Assembly: GCA_003988855.1 (NCBI GenBank)
Contig: QYAI01000117.1
Span: 23,640-87,639 of the forward strand
Direction: 5' to 3'
DNA: 64,000 nt
Source of the DNA: Arachnopeziza araneosa
Taxonomy: Eukaryota; Ascomycota; Leotiomycetes; Helotiales; Arachnopezizaceae
The position numbers and the translations under genes are program-made. This document shows, in pieces, positions 33,185-45,936 of the stretch. A model generated the notes under the pieces. It was not told where the DNA came from and did no database searches. It worked only from the letters and a program-made list of their open reading frames with translations. The stretch's first letter is position 1. Each line of letters begins with the position of its first letter.

Positions 33185-35130
33185 TTACCACTCTGATACT
33201 TCTCCTGGGTTAGGTTTCTGTACTCGTACAATTTTGTCGCAGTTCAATAAACATAATGGATCGAAGGCCAATTTCAGCTACAAGTGTTAGCAATAGCCAT
33301 CCCTGAATAGGAAGATGCAAACCTTTCGCATAGCATCCACTGTCGTCTCTCCAAGTTCATGATTCAGATAGTCTCTTTTCACTAAGCCGACGCCATGCTC
33401 TCCAGTGACAGTGCCTTCCATTTCCACCGCCTTCTTGACCATACGGTGAACCACCTCTTCTGCCTTTTTGCGGTCTTTGCTATTGTACAGCATAATAGCT
33501 ATCGACTTTAGAGTATATCACAACATAGGTCAAGAAATCTTACTGTGGAAATTGCCATCCCCTACATGTCCAACTATTGCGGCAAAAAGGCCGCTTTTCG
33601 TTAGATCATCTTTTGTCTCTTCGATAATATCAGGTAATCGGCTGATGGGTACCGCTACATCGCCGGTCCACACGTGATCTGACTCGTTCTCTTTCATAGC
33701 AATCACACTCCAAAGAGCTTCTTTTCTCGCACTCCAAAGTTCGGTTTGTTCTGTCTCATTTTTGGCGAACTCGAATGTCTTGCTTCCAGTTGATTTGGCA
33801 AGCTTCTGAACGATCCCGATTTGCTCCTTGACCCCACTCTGGGTGCCAGCAAACTTGAAGAATAGAGTTGGGGCCTCTGTCCAGATCTTGTCAGTATGGC
33901 CTGCCGCATTGATACATTTCATCTGCACATCATCCAGGATCTCGATGGCTGCGATTGGAACACCAGCACTGACAACCCTTGCCACACAGTCCGCAGCTTG
34001 TCTGACACTGCCAAAGCTGCAAACTGCGACCGAGGTAGTATTCGGTTTTGTAGTAACTTTCAATGTGGCCTCGGTGACTAAGCCTAGAGTACCTTCACTC
34101 CCGATGAACATTTTTGTCAGATCATATCCAGCACTACTCTTCCTCGGCCGTTGCCTGGTCTTGATGACAGTACCATCTGCAAGTACGACTGTCAAGCTTA
34201 ACACCCATTCTCGCATTGTTCCGTATCGGTAGGCATTTGTCCCACTGCAGCCTGTCCCAACCATACCACCAATCATTGCTCCTGGTCCTGGATCTGGAGG
34301 GAAGAAGAGGTTCTCTTTAGCTAGTTCTTCATTTAAGAGTTCCCATCCCACCGCTGGCTGTACCACAACATCCATATCCTCTTTGTGTAACTTCAAGATT
34401 TTCCCCATCCTCCCAAAGTCGACACATATTCCTCCTCTTGTCGGCGCAAAATGTCCTTCCAGGCTCGTTCCCCCGCTATATCCAGTGACAGGAATGCGCC
34501 GTCTATGGCATATCTTCATAATCTGGCTAACTTCCTCAGTACTTGAAGGATATACCACCAAAAATGGTTTTTCGTCAGGATTTTGGATATGAGAGCTCCA
34601 ATCACTCCCTCCATGATGGACTAAATCCGTTTCGATTGTTGAAACATTTCCTTCCCCAACTACTTGCACAAAATCTGCCCATGCAGCTTCCAGATTCGAA
34701 CCAGATACATTATGTTTAGGAGGAGTAGTCACAGCAAGGGGAACGGTAGAGGCTGTTGAGGGAGCCGTTCTCGATTGAGCGCCAAAATAATAGCCACCAA
34801 TGGCAGCCGCAATAATTACTATTGATAGATTAGAAATCAAATCTAGACGGAGACGGCTGCGAGCCTACCGACGCTTGTTGCGATATTTCTCGGCGCGGAG
34901 CCTTCATCTCTCTCCTTGGAATACTTTTCCCTCTCCTGCCGTTCCTTAGCTAAACGTGCGGCAGTGCTCTCGTACAATTGACCTTTAAAGGATTTGCCTT
35001 CTGCAGGTGGTCTTTGCTGTGTCGATTCGTAGCGCAATTGTGTGAATCGCAGACAGGACGATGATTGAAGAGAAGGTTTGCGAAGGGCAGTAAGAAGCGC
35101 GCTTGAGGGTGCTCGTTTTGGGAAGGACAT
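33185..35130 (-). CDS. DLD1: D-lactate dehydrogenase (cytochrome), mitochondrial FAD enzyme
   Basis: Four exons (35130-34869, 34818-33544, 33498-33323, 33277-33185) close to 601 residues, near the length of yeast Dld1. The N-terminus is a basic mitochondrial presequence, followed by a hydrophobic segment (VIIAAAIGGYYFG) that should anchor it in the inner membrane. The FAD-binding region has PVTGYSGGTSLEGH and GAMIGGMVGTGCSGTNAYRYG. The C-terminal catalytic/cap part has VWTGDVAVPISRLP, GHVGDGNFH and TGEHGVG, the FAD-oxidase C-terminal signature. It oxidises D-lactate to pyruvate, giving electrons to cytochrome c. The gene symbol is by family resemblance. Confidence 0.92.
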
Positions 35131-35573
35131 TTGGCTGGCCACAAGGGATTCGAAACTGTTACATGTAGGTATAGGCAGAGAGAGAATTAGGCCAAACAAC
35201 GAGGATGTAAAGGCAAGTATTGTCGGTCCTCTGGTTTGGTGCTGATTACCAGAGCTTCTTTTCCCAAGCCAAGCCAAGCCAAGGTGCCCTGAGCTTCCCC
35301 ACATCAACACCTTTAGCGACGGCTTTAGCATCACGACATCAGCGCGTTATTTCCGCCATAGACAAGTTGATCATTCATTGGACCAGAACACGATTCTCAC
35401 AACGAAAATGTCTGATTGCTAACAAATCAATTTCTACAAATACCGCTCGTTGCGAGTCTTAGCAATATGGACGCCGGTAACGCCGACGCTACCAAATCCT
35501 AGGATATCTACATATAGGTTCATGGGCAATTGGAGACAAGACCAACAGTCAACAGAGGTTTGCACGGAGCAGC
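35131..35573. other. Intergenic between DLD and the Clr5-domain gene
   Basis: Both neighbours are on the minus strand, so this holds the DLD promoter and the 3' region of the Clr5-domain gene. Contains a short CCAAG repeat run (AAGCCAAGCCAAGCCAAGG) near 35265-35283. No gene seen. Confidence 0.55.
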
Positions 35574-37583
35574 TTAGAGCTGCCCATTAGTCTTCCACGC
35601 ATTTATCAACTGAACCGCAAAGGTGGGCTTCACGCCCTGGATTGCAGCTAGATAGGCCTCCAATTCTTCATCTTGATCAATTGGAAGAGTCATTTCATGT
35701 CCGGTTGGTTGTTTGATTACTCCTTCAACTCGAATAGCAATGGTGCCAGGAAATTTCATAGCTCCCAATTGTCTCAACTCCTCAACAGAAGTCGAGTTCA
35801 ATGTACTAACCCAAACTCGATTCGGCGTTTGCACATCGGAGCTTGGGTGGAGTCGAAAGTAGATTGCAATGGATGCTGGCGATGGTGTAAACGAAGCCTG
35901 TGATTGAGTAGAATATTGCTGATTAGTGTATTGTTGATCGGTGAACTGGTTTTGAAGGCTACGGGCCATTAGAGATGGGTCATTTGCAGCAGCTAAGAGA
36001 AGCGATGGATCGATTTGCATGTCGTTATGGTCAACCATTACTTGACTGTGAGGCTGGCTTTGAGCTTGTTGGGTTTGGGCTTGTTGTACACGGTTCAAGT
36101 TTGATTGAGAACGGGAAAGTGACCGTGAAGTAATTGTCTGTGGCTGCAATTGGTTCTGAGCTTGAGCCAGAGTAGCTGCTCGAATTAAGGAAGCATCAGG
36201 GGCGGTTTGGAAGGTGGTGTCCTCTGGGTCCCCAAAAGAACCCAGGCTCTGCTCTGGAGCGGTGAAATTCGAGTCAAACTTCTTCTTTCGTGTAGGGTCC
36301 CGCTTTGTTTGGTCGTCGCGAAGGCGCTTCATAACATCTCTGCAAAGGACCTCCATTGCTTTGACTTTCTCTTGATGCTGTGGGTCGGCATCTCCAGGTG
36401 CAAGAATATTTTGTAACAGCTCGGAAGCATTAATCCACTGAGCTTTTAATTCTTTCCAATGTTCTTCGCCAGCCTCAAGCTTGCTTGTAAAGTGGTCAGC
36501 TTTCAAGACTTGGTAGAATCCATTCCGTAACTGCCGTGACTCTTCTGGGTTGACGCCTAGAGCGTTCTTGGCCTCAGCTATTGTCATCCGTCGTTCCAAT
36601 GTTCGCATTCTCTTTGTGACATCGCTACAGACCACATCCAACGCCAATTTCTTTGCTTCAGCATTCTCTTCATTCCCCCAGAATACAGACTGCAAATGCG
36701 AACTCTCTTGAACTAATCTATCCTTGGCAGCCTCCCACCGCTCCGGCCCCGCTATTGTCTTCTTGATGATATCGGATTCCTCGCAGATTCGCTGAAAACG
36801 AGCTCGAACGTCGCGATAAAGCCGGTTATCGAGGCTCAAGAATGCCTTGCTCTCGTCAATTGTAGTTTCAGAAGGGAATCGAGGAGGCCCGGGAGGATCA
36901 GCAGGGAGACCTGCCCAGCCACGAGTTCGACGACGACGTTTCCGAGTTGCCCAACGCTCGGCAGATTCTGCTTGTAGCTTCGACAACCTCTCCTGTCTCT
37001 TCTTCATCACTTCGGGGCTTAAAGGAGGAGATTCCTCTCGCGTCGATCTTGTGTTGGTAGTTTGTATTGTCAACTCCTCCATAGGCTCATCATCCACCTC
37101 AGCGTCTCCCATTTGTCCATCAGGATATAAGGCTTGTTGAAGTTGGGATATGACATCTTGATCTGATTCTCTCTTCTTGGTCTTCATCCCATTCGGAACC
37201 CGGAGTAGCCATCTATTCTTCGCTCGGACTCGCATAAGCTCTCGTTCTTTGATATCGAAACCTTCCTCGTTGAGAATGCGAAGCATTTCTCTTTGTGACG
37301 TATTGCAATCCCATAGCTGCTTGACCCGCTGAACGAGAGCGGCATTTTTGTGGGCAGGGTTCTGCTTCGAAGGGAAATCCCATCGTTTGAATTGAGTCTG
37401 GAAAGCTCGTTTGCTGTCAAGGTGAGCAAAGGGAGTCTACCATGCTGTAGGGGGAGGCATTAGGCACCTTGGAGCAAACTTGTGATGTTCCTTCATATAT
37501 TCCATAATCTCTTCAAGAGATTTTTTCTCTTCAATGTACATGCGATAGCATATATCCTCCTTATTTTCCCAATCGTACACCAT
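35574..37583 (-). CDS. Clr5-domain protein (putative transcription regulator)
   Basis: Exons 37583-37468 and 37413-35574 close to 651 residues. The N-terminus starts MVYDWENKEDICYRMYIEEK and continues KSLEEIMEYMKEHHKFAP, then, across the intron, KRAFQTQFKRWDFPSKQ. This is the Clr5 domain (about 1-55), named after a fission-yeast silencing factor and frequent in fungal regulators. A second helical segment (LWDCNTSQREMLRILNEEGF...RVRAKNRWLLRVPNG) looks DNA-binding. The middle holds two or three related helical blocks (each with W-x-x-A-K or W-x-x-LKAQW motifs), followed by a Gln-rich stretch and a C-terminal beta-rich domain. A nuclear role is likely; targets are unknown. Confidence 0.85.
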
Positions 37584-38052
37584 CTTGACTGCAATGCACC
37601 CAAAGAAGGCGACTTGACGGTAGAAGTTGCGTTTCGATTCCTCTTCCTCAGAGGTAAATCACGGTGACCGGTTTCTCCTCCTTCAACAGACTTTGCTGGG
37701 TTCTTGCGGCCTGAGGCAACAAGCCACCTTGTCAATGGGCGTCCAGTCACGTGAAGTGAGCTCAAACCTGCTTGGTGACATCAATTTCAAGTCCTCCCTT
37801 CTCACTAACCTTGGAATACAGGTTTCTTAGCTCCTGGTTGGCGAGGTATGTTCTGATACCATATCTATCAGATTTCATATATCCTCATTATTGCTTTCCG
37901 TTCGAAATCTTTTCCCTCCCCTCTAGTTGGAACAAATCAGGCTTGATTGGCTCAAAGTCTTGAGACACTTACACCTGCTTGGTCTATAGATAACAATTCC
38001 ACTGATCTTTACTCTTATCACGTTCTCATTCATTCGTCCCCCAACACTACCC

Positions 38053-39156
38053 ATGGCTTCTATGGATATCGAGATCCAAAACAAGACAAGCTCAAGTCAG
38101 GTGTATGCTTATATCACCGGTCAAGCTCTTGAACATGGCAACCACGTGTGTTTGATGAAAGCTGATGGAAAGACGCCATTCTACCCCGACTCACCGTCGG
38201 AGATCTTGCAGCCCATCACAGAAGACTGTGCTATCAAACTTGGGCAACCAGGTTCTTCAACTGTTGTAACAATCCCGCAGTTGGCTGGTGGAAGAATTTG
38301 GTTCTCAATCGACAAGCAGTTGACCTTTCTTATCAATCCTGGTCCAGCGGTCGTCGAGCCCTCTGTAACCAATCCAACAGATCCAAACATCAACATTACT
38401 TGGGACTTCTGCGAGTTCACCTTTGCCAATAATTCGATCTACGCCAACATTTCCTACGTCGATTTCATTTCGCTCTCAGTCTCGTTGACTCTGACGACAA
38501 CCGATGGGGGTGTTCAGCAGGTTTTGGGCTTGAATCCAGATGGACTTTCTCATGTGGTTGACGGTCTGAAGTCGCAGAATCTTACCGATAGTGCGGATTG
38601 GGAGAAACTGATCTATAGCGCTGACGGGAAAGAGCTTCGAGTCCTCAGCCCGAACAATGCTATCGTCATGAGCGGCGGCAACCTCTTCAAAGGATACTAT
38701 GACCCATATATTAACGAGGTGTACGAGAAGTACAAGCAAGCTCCACTGACGGTAAACACTCAAGCACAGTGGGGTGCTGTTCAAGCTCGGGTATCCAACG
38801 ACAAATTGGAATTCCCCGGTGGAGCTTGCTTTCCGAAGCCGTCCACGGGTGACATCTTCGGATGCAGTAGCGGTCCATTTGCAAGTAACGAAGGAGCATT
38901 GGGTCCTTTGACAGCAAGGCTTACAGCAGGGTTCAACAGGTCTACGCTCCTGTCGAACGACAACCATCCGGATGATGAGAATTCAGCCAACTATTATAAA
39001 CATCCAATTACCAACCATTATGCTCGATTGGTACACGAAGCAAACAAGGATGGTCGAGGATATGCTTTCCCTTACGATGATGTGTCTGGTGGAGGGATTG
39101 ATCAATCTGGATTTGTCAATGGGTCGCCCAAATCATTTGTAGTAACGATTGGATGA
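38053..39156 (+). CDS. GH64-type beta-1,3-glucanase (thaumatin-like fold)
   Basis: This is an intronless 367-residue gene with an ACCCATGG start. The sequence follows family GH64 endo-beta-1,3-glucanases: QVYAYITGQAL, GGRIWFSIDKQLTFLINPGP, WDFCEFTF, NISYVDFISLSVSLTL and NEVYEKYKQAPL. C-terminal segments include the Cys-containing CFPKPSTGDIFGCSSGPF, then LTARLTAGFNRSTLL, YYKHPITNHYARLVHEAN and GYAFPYDDV. No signal peptide is seen, so either secretion is unconventional or the enzyme acts inside the cell. GH64 enzymes cut beta-1,3-glucan into pentasaccharides; the expected role is wall remodelling or glucan turnover. Confidence 0.88.
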   Translation: MASMDIEIQNKTSSSQVYAYITGQALEHGNHVCLMKADGKTPFYPDSPSEILQPITEDCAIKLGQPGSSTVVTIPQLAGGRIWFSIDKQLTFLINPGPAVVEPSVTNPTDPNINITWDFCEFTFANNSIYANISYVDFISLSVSLTLTTTDGGVQQVLGLNPDGLSHVVDGLKSQNLTDSADWEKLIYSADGKELRVLSPNNAIVMSGGNLFKGYYDPYINEVYEKYKQAPLTVNTQAQWGAVQARVSNDKLEFPGGACFPKPSTGDIFGCSSGPFASNEGALGPLTARLTAGFNRSTLLSNDNHPDDENSANYYKHPITNHYARLVHEANKDGRGYAFPYDDVSGGGIDQSGFVNGSPKSFVVTIG

Positions 39157-39359
39157 AAGTATACCAATATATCACCAAAGGATTTTATATGGAGAGCTTT
39201 CAGGGAGCATAAGCACAGCGGGGGGTTCTTTTGGTATATACACCGGATTTTGATTCCTTAGCCTACACGTTACATAGCTTAGTTCCAATTGACATCATAG
39301 TTTGAGATGAGAACAAAATGAGCTTACTTCCAAACCCGGAGATTGAAATGTTGGTGTAG

Positions 39360-41148
39360 TCAATATTTTTTGAGCTGCACACGCAATGCTCGTGGCTCCA
39401 GTCTCGTCGCAATTCCGTTCTCCAATGTGAAGATGAACTCATCCATCGCTCTCCCACCATATCTGTAATTATCAACTAAACCCCAAGTTGTACATGTTTG
39501 GCTGAAAATCCCATCTCCAAGTGTTTGCTTAGTTCCAAAAACAGCGCGCCATACCGTTGTATCATTTGTTGTGATCCCTGTTGGATATAATCTAACGTCC
39601 GTGTTGTTGAACAAAAAAGCTGTTGTCAGCTCGGCAATCATATCCGCACCATTACTGATCCAGGACGAAATACCAAGTCCTGGGTGGTCGGGGTCGGTGG
39701 TGATTGTGATTGATGAGTTCAGAGACTCTGCCTTATAGGTCCCAGAATAGATGACGTTAGCCTCTTCTCTCGCGGCAGTTTCAAACGCTGGAAACATAAT
39801 ATCTGAGATCATGTTTGCAATCACTCTTGCATTGTAGCTGAGACCAGCTTGGAAGACGATCAACCCAATTTCCCAGTCTGGAACCAGCGCGAATTGAGAC
39901 TCGTACAACCCAATCTCTCCATCCTTTGTATACAGATCCACAATCCGGTTCGGCATTTGCTTTCTAAGCACCTCCCATGGCGCTCCTACAGAAGTTGTCC
40001 AGCTAGAAGTGTGGGTTAATGGCCGCATCCATCGCCGTGTTTGAGTTGGATCAAGAAGCTCAGAGTTGAGAATGGATTTTCCAAATTTCGCCATATCATT
40101 AACAGATGAAAACATGTTCCCCGCACTGAAAGTGTTATTATGAGTTGTAGCTTTCGTGGTGTACTTACGGTCCCAGATCACCAAGTGAAGAACTCCAGCT
40201 ACTATAGGTTGAATTGAAGGGAATGGCACCTCGGGTCGTATTTGGGACTGAGTAGGAGGTGCTGTTTAATCCAAGCTTTTGGATTATATCACTGTCCACC
40301 GTATCTGGAAACAACTGCCCCGTGAGAGCCTCAAGAGCATACGCGAAGAGCTGAAACGCTACGTTGTTATAGATTGGAGTTGTTGATGCTGGGTGGACAG
40401 CGTCTCGTGCTCCTAACGCTTGAAATGACTCTGTGATATGTTAGAGAAGCACCTTAAACGGTTGCTAATTTACCTGCTCTGGTACAGATTCCTTGTGCCA
40501 CGCAGCTTGGAATGGCACTCGTATTAAGAGGGAATCCAAGAGCAACCAGCTCTGAAGGGGAGACCGAAGGCTGCAAGTCAAATAGGTCTATTTATCAGCC
40601 CCACTCACTGGTGGGAGGACGAACTTACAATCTCTTGCAATTCCAGACATATGGCTAGCTAGATTTCCAATAGTAATCGAGTCCCAGTCAACTGAATACG
40701 AGGTTCTGTTTGACTGCAATGCTGCTAATTCTGGGACATAATGCGTAATAGGTTCATTGAAGAGAGCATCACCAGCCTCAATCAAGAATGTGTATACAGA
40801 GAAAACCTTTGTAATACTTCCAATTCGATAGATAGTATCAGAGTCGACGGTCGACACCCCTTCGGTTGCATTCAGAAAGAGGGATGAGTGATGGTAAGTA
40901 AAGAGGGGTTCGGAAATATGTGCAGCGAAAACTTCTGCCGAGAACGAGCTCGTGTGATTTTCGAGAGTTCCATCTTGCAGTGCTGTATCAATTGCTAGTT
41001 TTAATGCTACAGTGGCATTTTTGATCGACGCACTGTCGAATGTTGTGGGAGCTGGAAAGTCGCGACCCAAGAGAGGACAATCGTGAACTGAGGTAACGAG
41101 GAGAAAATGTACAACGAAAGCAAGGAGTAACCGCAAGAGAGACTTCAT
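39360..41148 (-). CDS. Secreted serine beta-lactamase-like protein (class C fold)
   Basis: Exons 41148-40609, 40570-40474, 40430-40169 and 40125-39360 close to 554 residues. The start at 41148 (MKSLLRLLLAFVVHFLLV) gives a signal peptide. The active-site SxxK is in RIGSITKVFSV (about Ser111/Lys114), and a YNN motif (PIYNNVAFQLF) supplies the Tyr. LGPAGNMFSSVNDMAKFGKS is characteristic of fungal members. The C-terminal 200 residues form an additional beta-rich domain usual in this group. In fungi these proteins are esterases or peptidases, sometimes in secondary-metabolite clusters, rather than antibiotic-degrading enzymes. There are no biosynthetic genes next to it here. Confidence 0.87.
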
Positions 41149-41809
41149 CTTCAACTTGGTGAAAATAATTGAATGAGATCATGATGTTGCCAAATATATA
41201 TTTGTGTTTAATGGCTAAATGCTCGTTCTTAATTAACTAGGGAGCGTGAGGGGGGACCACTCAACCTCTGCTGTGGAAAAGAGAGATAGATGGATTCATG
41301 GGAAAAGGTTTAAAGGAAGAACTGAGTGTCTCACGAAACCTAGAGCAACATAAACTTTGGAGGGCCACTATAGATAGGGTGGATAGAGTTGGATTAGTGC
41401 TCAAAATTCTAGCGATGAAGCCAAAAGAACTGCCAGCTATCCACTAATCAAGGCTACCTGGCTGTAGACGGACTATCACCTAGATATCATGATCATTTCA
41501 GAACATGAATCTATGTCGACGGATTGAATTGTCCTGTAGAGCCAGCAAGCAGAGAAACAAGCTGTCGAGATGCCGGGTTTTTGGTGGGGTTTCAAGCTCG
41601 AAGGCTTGCGTTGCGTGCGGCTAACAGCTGATCGTCCGGTTGCTTCTGCTTCTGCTTGGGCTGATTCCCCTCTCAATGCGTATCCTTCACTTAATTCATA
41701 CCTTCAACCATCGAACCGTGATTGCTGAACAAAGGCGATATGGGTTGTGACGAGTAGCGGGGCTCAGTCTTGGCATGCGTACTCGCACAGGGCCTGCAAA
41801 ACCTTGATA
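41149..41809. other. Divergent intergenic region
   Basis: Promoters of the beta-lactamase-like gene (left) and the CorA-like gene (right). No gene seen. Confidence 0.55.
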
Positions 41810-43304
41810 ATGGATCAACAACCGCACCCACAGCCTGTTGAAAAGACTCCTTCTTCAAACGATTCCGCAGGCACAGAGGCTGCCCAGGAGCATCAAGAGA
41901 ATCATGGGCCTCCTCCACGAAGTCATACTATTGATGTAGTTGAACATCGAATTGATTCCGGGTTCCGATCCATCGAAAATTTTAGTCGCAGAAGACGGAA
42001 AACAACCTATACTTCTGTACCAGAATGGTTACCACCAAACCGGCCGTACCGTGAATATGTGCGAAGTCTAGTGGCAGCAGGATGGAACAATCTACAAGGT
42101 CTGGATACTTATTTGGCAGAAGGACATGCGCAGCAAAATGATCTGATCATTTCGGTGTTGGATATCTCGAATCAAAAGATCACTCAATGGCCAGAAATGC
42201 ACACGGAACATGAATTGCAAACATTTTTCGACACGAATTCTCCAGAAGATAGCAACGTACGCTTGTACCTCGCAGAATACTCCGACAGCCCGTCTGCCGC
42301 TTTGATTGAGACATTGGGTGCCCAGTTAAAGCTAGATCCTCGATTCTTCCAGTGGAGCATACATAACCAGGGACACGTCTTTACTCCTTCTCAGCGCCAT
42401 CGAGCTCCATATGTCAGCTTAGGTTTTGGCGTCTTGAATGCTTCTACACCTAGAGGGACAGATGCCGAGCGGTTCAAGGTATTGGTGTATATTCAGCCTG
42501 GGGAGAAGGGATGGACAGGTACGTCGATCCTAACAGTGCGTGATCCTGCTGACCTTTCAAGGTGTAATTTTATTTAGTTGCCGTACGAAAATTAACCTCT
42601 CTGCTCGCATCCTCACAGATCCTCCTTCATTTGGTGCCCCAAAGCCTCCGCCGAAATCCTGTGATCCAAAATCAGTCCGCGAGCTGTATATTGATTCCGT
42701 CGGATATCTCGACCTATCAATGTCAGCACCGTTTTACATCATCTCCCCACTCTTAAAGCTGGACTGTTTTTGCTGGAATCAGATAATTACAGCTATTCGG
42801 GAAGAAGATCGTCGAATCCATGGTATTTCGGACACGAGTATTGGACACGCTGAAGAGATCAAAAAGACCTTGGACGTTGTTGGGAGAGGAGGAAGTCTTG
42901 GATGGAAAGTTGGGCCAGGCACGAAAGAAAGCCAGGGTGCCTTGGAAGAAGACTTTAAACATTTGGTGGACCAGACAGAGCTGCTCTGGGACATTCGGGA
43001 TAAAATGGCATCTGTGAAGGAGAAGAATTCAGAGGCTAGATGGACCACTTTGACGAATGCGTTTACATATTTCTTTGCTCCAGTTACAATTATGACTGGG
43101 GTCTATGGTATGAATGTGTCACAAATTTCGGGAGATTCGTCAAATCCGAACATATGGCAGTTTTTTGTAGCGGTTGCCGCTTTCAATGTTGCTGCCCTAC
43201 TTGTCTTGTCATTAACGGCTTGGGTGCAGATACAATTAAAGCATGGGAGGGCTGCTGGCTTAGGAGAAGTCTTGGGAATGGCAATAGGGCGTGGAGGTAA
43301 ATAA
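41810..43304 (+). CDS. CorA-like magnesium transporter-type protein
   Basis: Exons 41810-42518 and 42562-43304 (43-base intron containing CTAAC) close to 483 residues. A large soluble N-terminal part ends in long helices (residues about 290-400). At the C-terminus, FTYFFAPVTIMTGVYGMNVS carries the Gly-Met-Asn (GMN) motif at the end of the first membrane helix, the hallmark of CorA channels. The second helix follows (WQFFVAVAAFNVAALLVL). CorA proteins are pentameric Mg2+/metal channels. This fungal subgroup has long, divergent N-termini and its transport activity is mostly untested. The start ATG at 41810 is the first in frame; no better one lies upstream. Confidence 0.85.
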
Positions 43305-44421
43305 TGCGAGAAAATAATGAATAGGCCGAACTTTTCCAGACAGCCTTGATTCTGAATCTTGATTGGTAATGAAGTTCTCAAATTCTGATTTTGGGTGTGT
43401 TAGCATGATCAGATATTGCATCTGCTGCGCCTTGCACAGCCCTGATCAACTACCAAAGGTGTGACGATTTACAAGTGAGCCTCATGCTACAAATCTATAC
43501 ATTCTTCCATCTTGTAGCTCTCTACCCTTAAAAGTTCTTTCTCGAGAAAATCCAATTAAGAATCCAGGCCACTGCTTTGATATGGAGGGTCGCATTTTTG
43601 AGTCGCACCTGCAACGCCGTAGGGTTGTTTACAAACATACAGCTTTTCTCGAAATGTTTTGTTACTCGGCACTTTCTTATAAGATCCGAGTTTAGATACA
43701 ACTGAACAGCGCCCTTTCACCCTTAACGAATTCGAGAACTCTTTAAACAAGTACGACAGCCGTGCAGGTTGGGTTTACTGACCTGCTCAAGGGCAGCTTT
43801 GCAGAACGAATTTACTAAATTACAAGAAAAGTAAAGATTCACTCTCTTATGCTACTTTGGATGAGAAGATTTTGGCTACGACAAGTATTGGGATTAAAGA
43901 ACACAGAAGAAGGTCGATTGGCAAGGCTGGAGAAGCAGTACGAGTATCTCGAGCGACGGTACGAATTCTTCACAAGCAGCCAATCGTAAATGCTTGAGCG
44001 CAGCAGCAAAGGAAAGCTCGTGATCAACATTACGGGCTGACGCGTCAAGCAAAAATGCAGCGTTATTTGCAAAGGCAATGCCAAGCAGAGGTAGAACAGA
44101 GAGCTTGAGAGAAACTCTGTACGAATATGGCGTCGATTATTTTGTCTTTACCTGTAGCCCAGCCTTGATAACGATATTCATAGTCTGTAAAGCTGGTTAG
44201 ATGAATTTGCCGGAATCGAAGCCCAACCTAGCTGAACAGGGTCATACCAGACCCATAGCCTGACTCACTCTTGTCCAAAGCATATAAGCAACCCTCCTCC
44301 CACTTAGACGTCCCCATCTAAAACAATCCCTCTTGAGCTGACGCACAACTGCTGGAACCTTCAAAGCTGTTCCGTCAGCCTTACGCCCACCTCTACTGGT
44401 TGCCCTTAGCGCCTCGCCCTC
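43305..44421. other. 1.1-kb intergenic, no supported gene
   Basis: Only short frames without recognisable domains. Probably 3' sequence of the CorA-like gene and the promoter of the C2H2 gene. Confidence 0.5.
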
Positions 44422-45626
44422 ATGCAGCCCAGTCGCCACGAAGAATATTGGGCCGCAAGACCCAGCCTGATGGCAACCGGCAACGATGATGAACATCATC
44501 AAGATGAACATCGTGAAGAGAATATGAATAACCTCATTTTCGGCTCATATCTAGCGTGAGTTTTTTTTTTTTACCCATACTGATCTCTCGAATCAGGGCT
44601 ACATCCGTATCCAAAACTCGCCATACGCCTATCTCGGCACCGGAAATACCTGGCGAAGTCAACATTGACTTTTCTCTCCAGGAAAATGAAATTTGGGCCC
44701 AAAATGAAGGCATTCATGCTTTTAAAACTGGTGTGTGGGAGGAGTTTGGCGAGATTTTCAAGCTGCAGAACGTCCCTGGCAATTTTTCGGATCCTGACTG
44801 GGTAGCCAATACCCTATCTACCCCCCTCGGGAGCAATCAACAGTTCTCTTCAGTCTCTCAGCCAGTTTTTCCTGGGAGTTACGAAGGATGGGATAATCTC
44901 CAATACTCAGAGCCCTACGTGGCTCCTCCTTCGGCTGGCTACGACGCAGGCCAGAATGTATTTGGTACACTAGAAGTCGAAATGGCTCTCAATTCCGGGT
45001 CCGATAGTGACTGGACTTCAATGGGATCTTACCAGGGATACTTTACAGGAGGCATGAATAAAGGGAGTACCGGAGCCAATGTAAACACAACTGAGAACGG
45101 CCTATTCAACGAAATTCCACTTGAACTTCCTGCTGACAACAACCTATCATTGCTTCAAGCCAATTTTCCAGTCGGTTTGAATACTATGGACACTAGACTT
45201 ACGAATACTGGCTCCGCCATGACCGATTCTCAGAGGCTCACTTTCCAACAAAGCTTTCTATTCCCTGAAATCGGCCATCAGAACCACAATCCCATTTCCT
45301 CCTCTCCCACTTTCAATTATGAATTGGTTCAAACCTCGCCAGCCCAATATCCGGTCTCTTTCCCTCAAGCAAATGCCCCTCCGGTATCAGTTCTCTCTAC
45401 TGGAAATCGCATCGCGTGTAACCTGCCCAACTGTTCGGCGACATTCAGACGTGATGCCGATCTTGCTCGCCATAACTCAACAGTTCATGGCATTAACCGA
45501 AGCACACACTTCTGCCCTATTTCTTGGTGTCCTAAGAGCCAAGGGATGGGTTACAGCCGAGCTGATAAAATTACGGAACACTTGTGGAAGAAGCATGGGG
45601 ATTTGGGGTATACTAAGCGCAGTTGA
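44422..45626 (+). CDS. C2H2 zinc-finger protein (putative transcription factor)
   Basis: Exons 44422-44555 and 44597-45626 join in frame (GTGAG donor with a T-tract, AATCAG acceptor) to 387 residues; an internal ATG at 44470 is an alternative start. Residues about 60-300 are Ser/Gly/Asn-rich without domains. The last 75 residues hold a canonical finger (CNLPNCSATFRRDADLARHN...H) followed by a second, longer Cys/His unit (FCPISWCPKSQGMGYSRADK...HLWKKHG), an arrangement common in filamentous-fungal C2H2 regulators. DNA binding in the nucleus is expected. The targets are unknown. Confidence 0.8.
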
Positions 45627-45936
45627 TTAGGGAGTAGTCTTATTTTAGCCTATTTTTGTCCTATATGTTCGGATGACGGAGCAGGTTTTACGGTAAAGCG
45701 TTGAACTTCCTACAGAAAGTACCAAAACTTTTTTTTTCAGTTACCAGTCCTTACAAATAAACGATTTCCTGATCCTAAATAATAGGCTTAAGCCTTTTCC
45801 TGGATCTTCGCTGTCATTAAGAATTTGAATAAATGAATCGTCAATTTTTATGCTGTTAAATGACTCCCCAAATGTTGAAAGGCCTTTGATCGGAAAGCGT
45901 TACTAAATCTGAATCAGAACTAATGATTTGCAGTCA

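Noticed and set aside
39360..41148. Beta-lactamase-like gene as part of a biosynthetic cluster
   Set aside because: Its neighbours (GH64, CorA-like) give no pathway; it is 11 kb from the RiPP-type genes.
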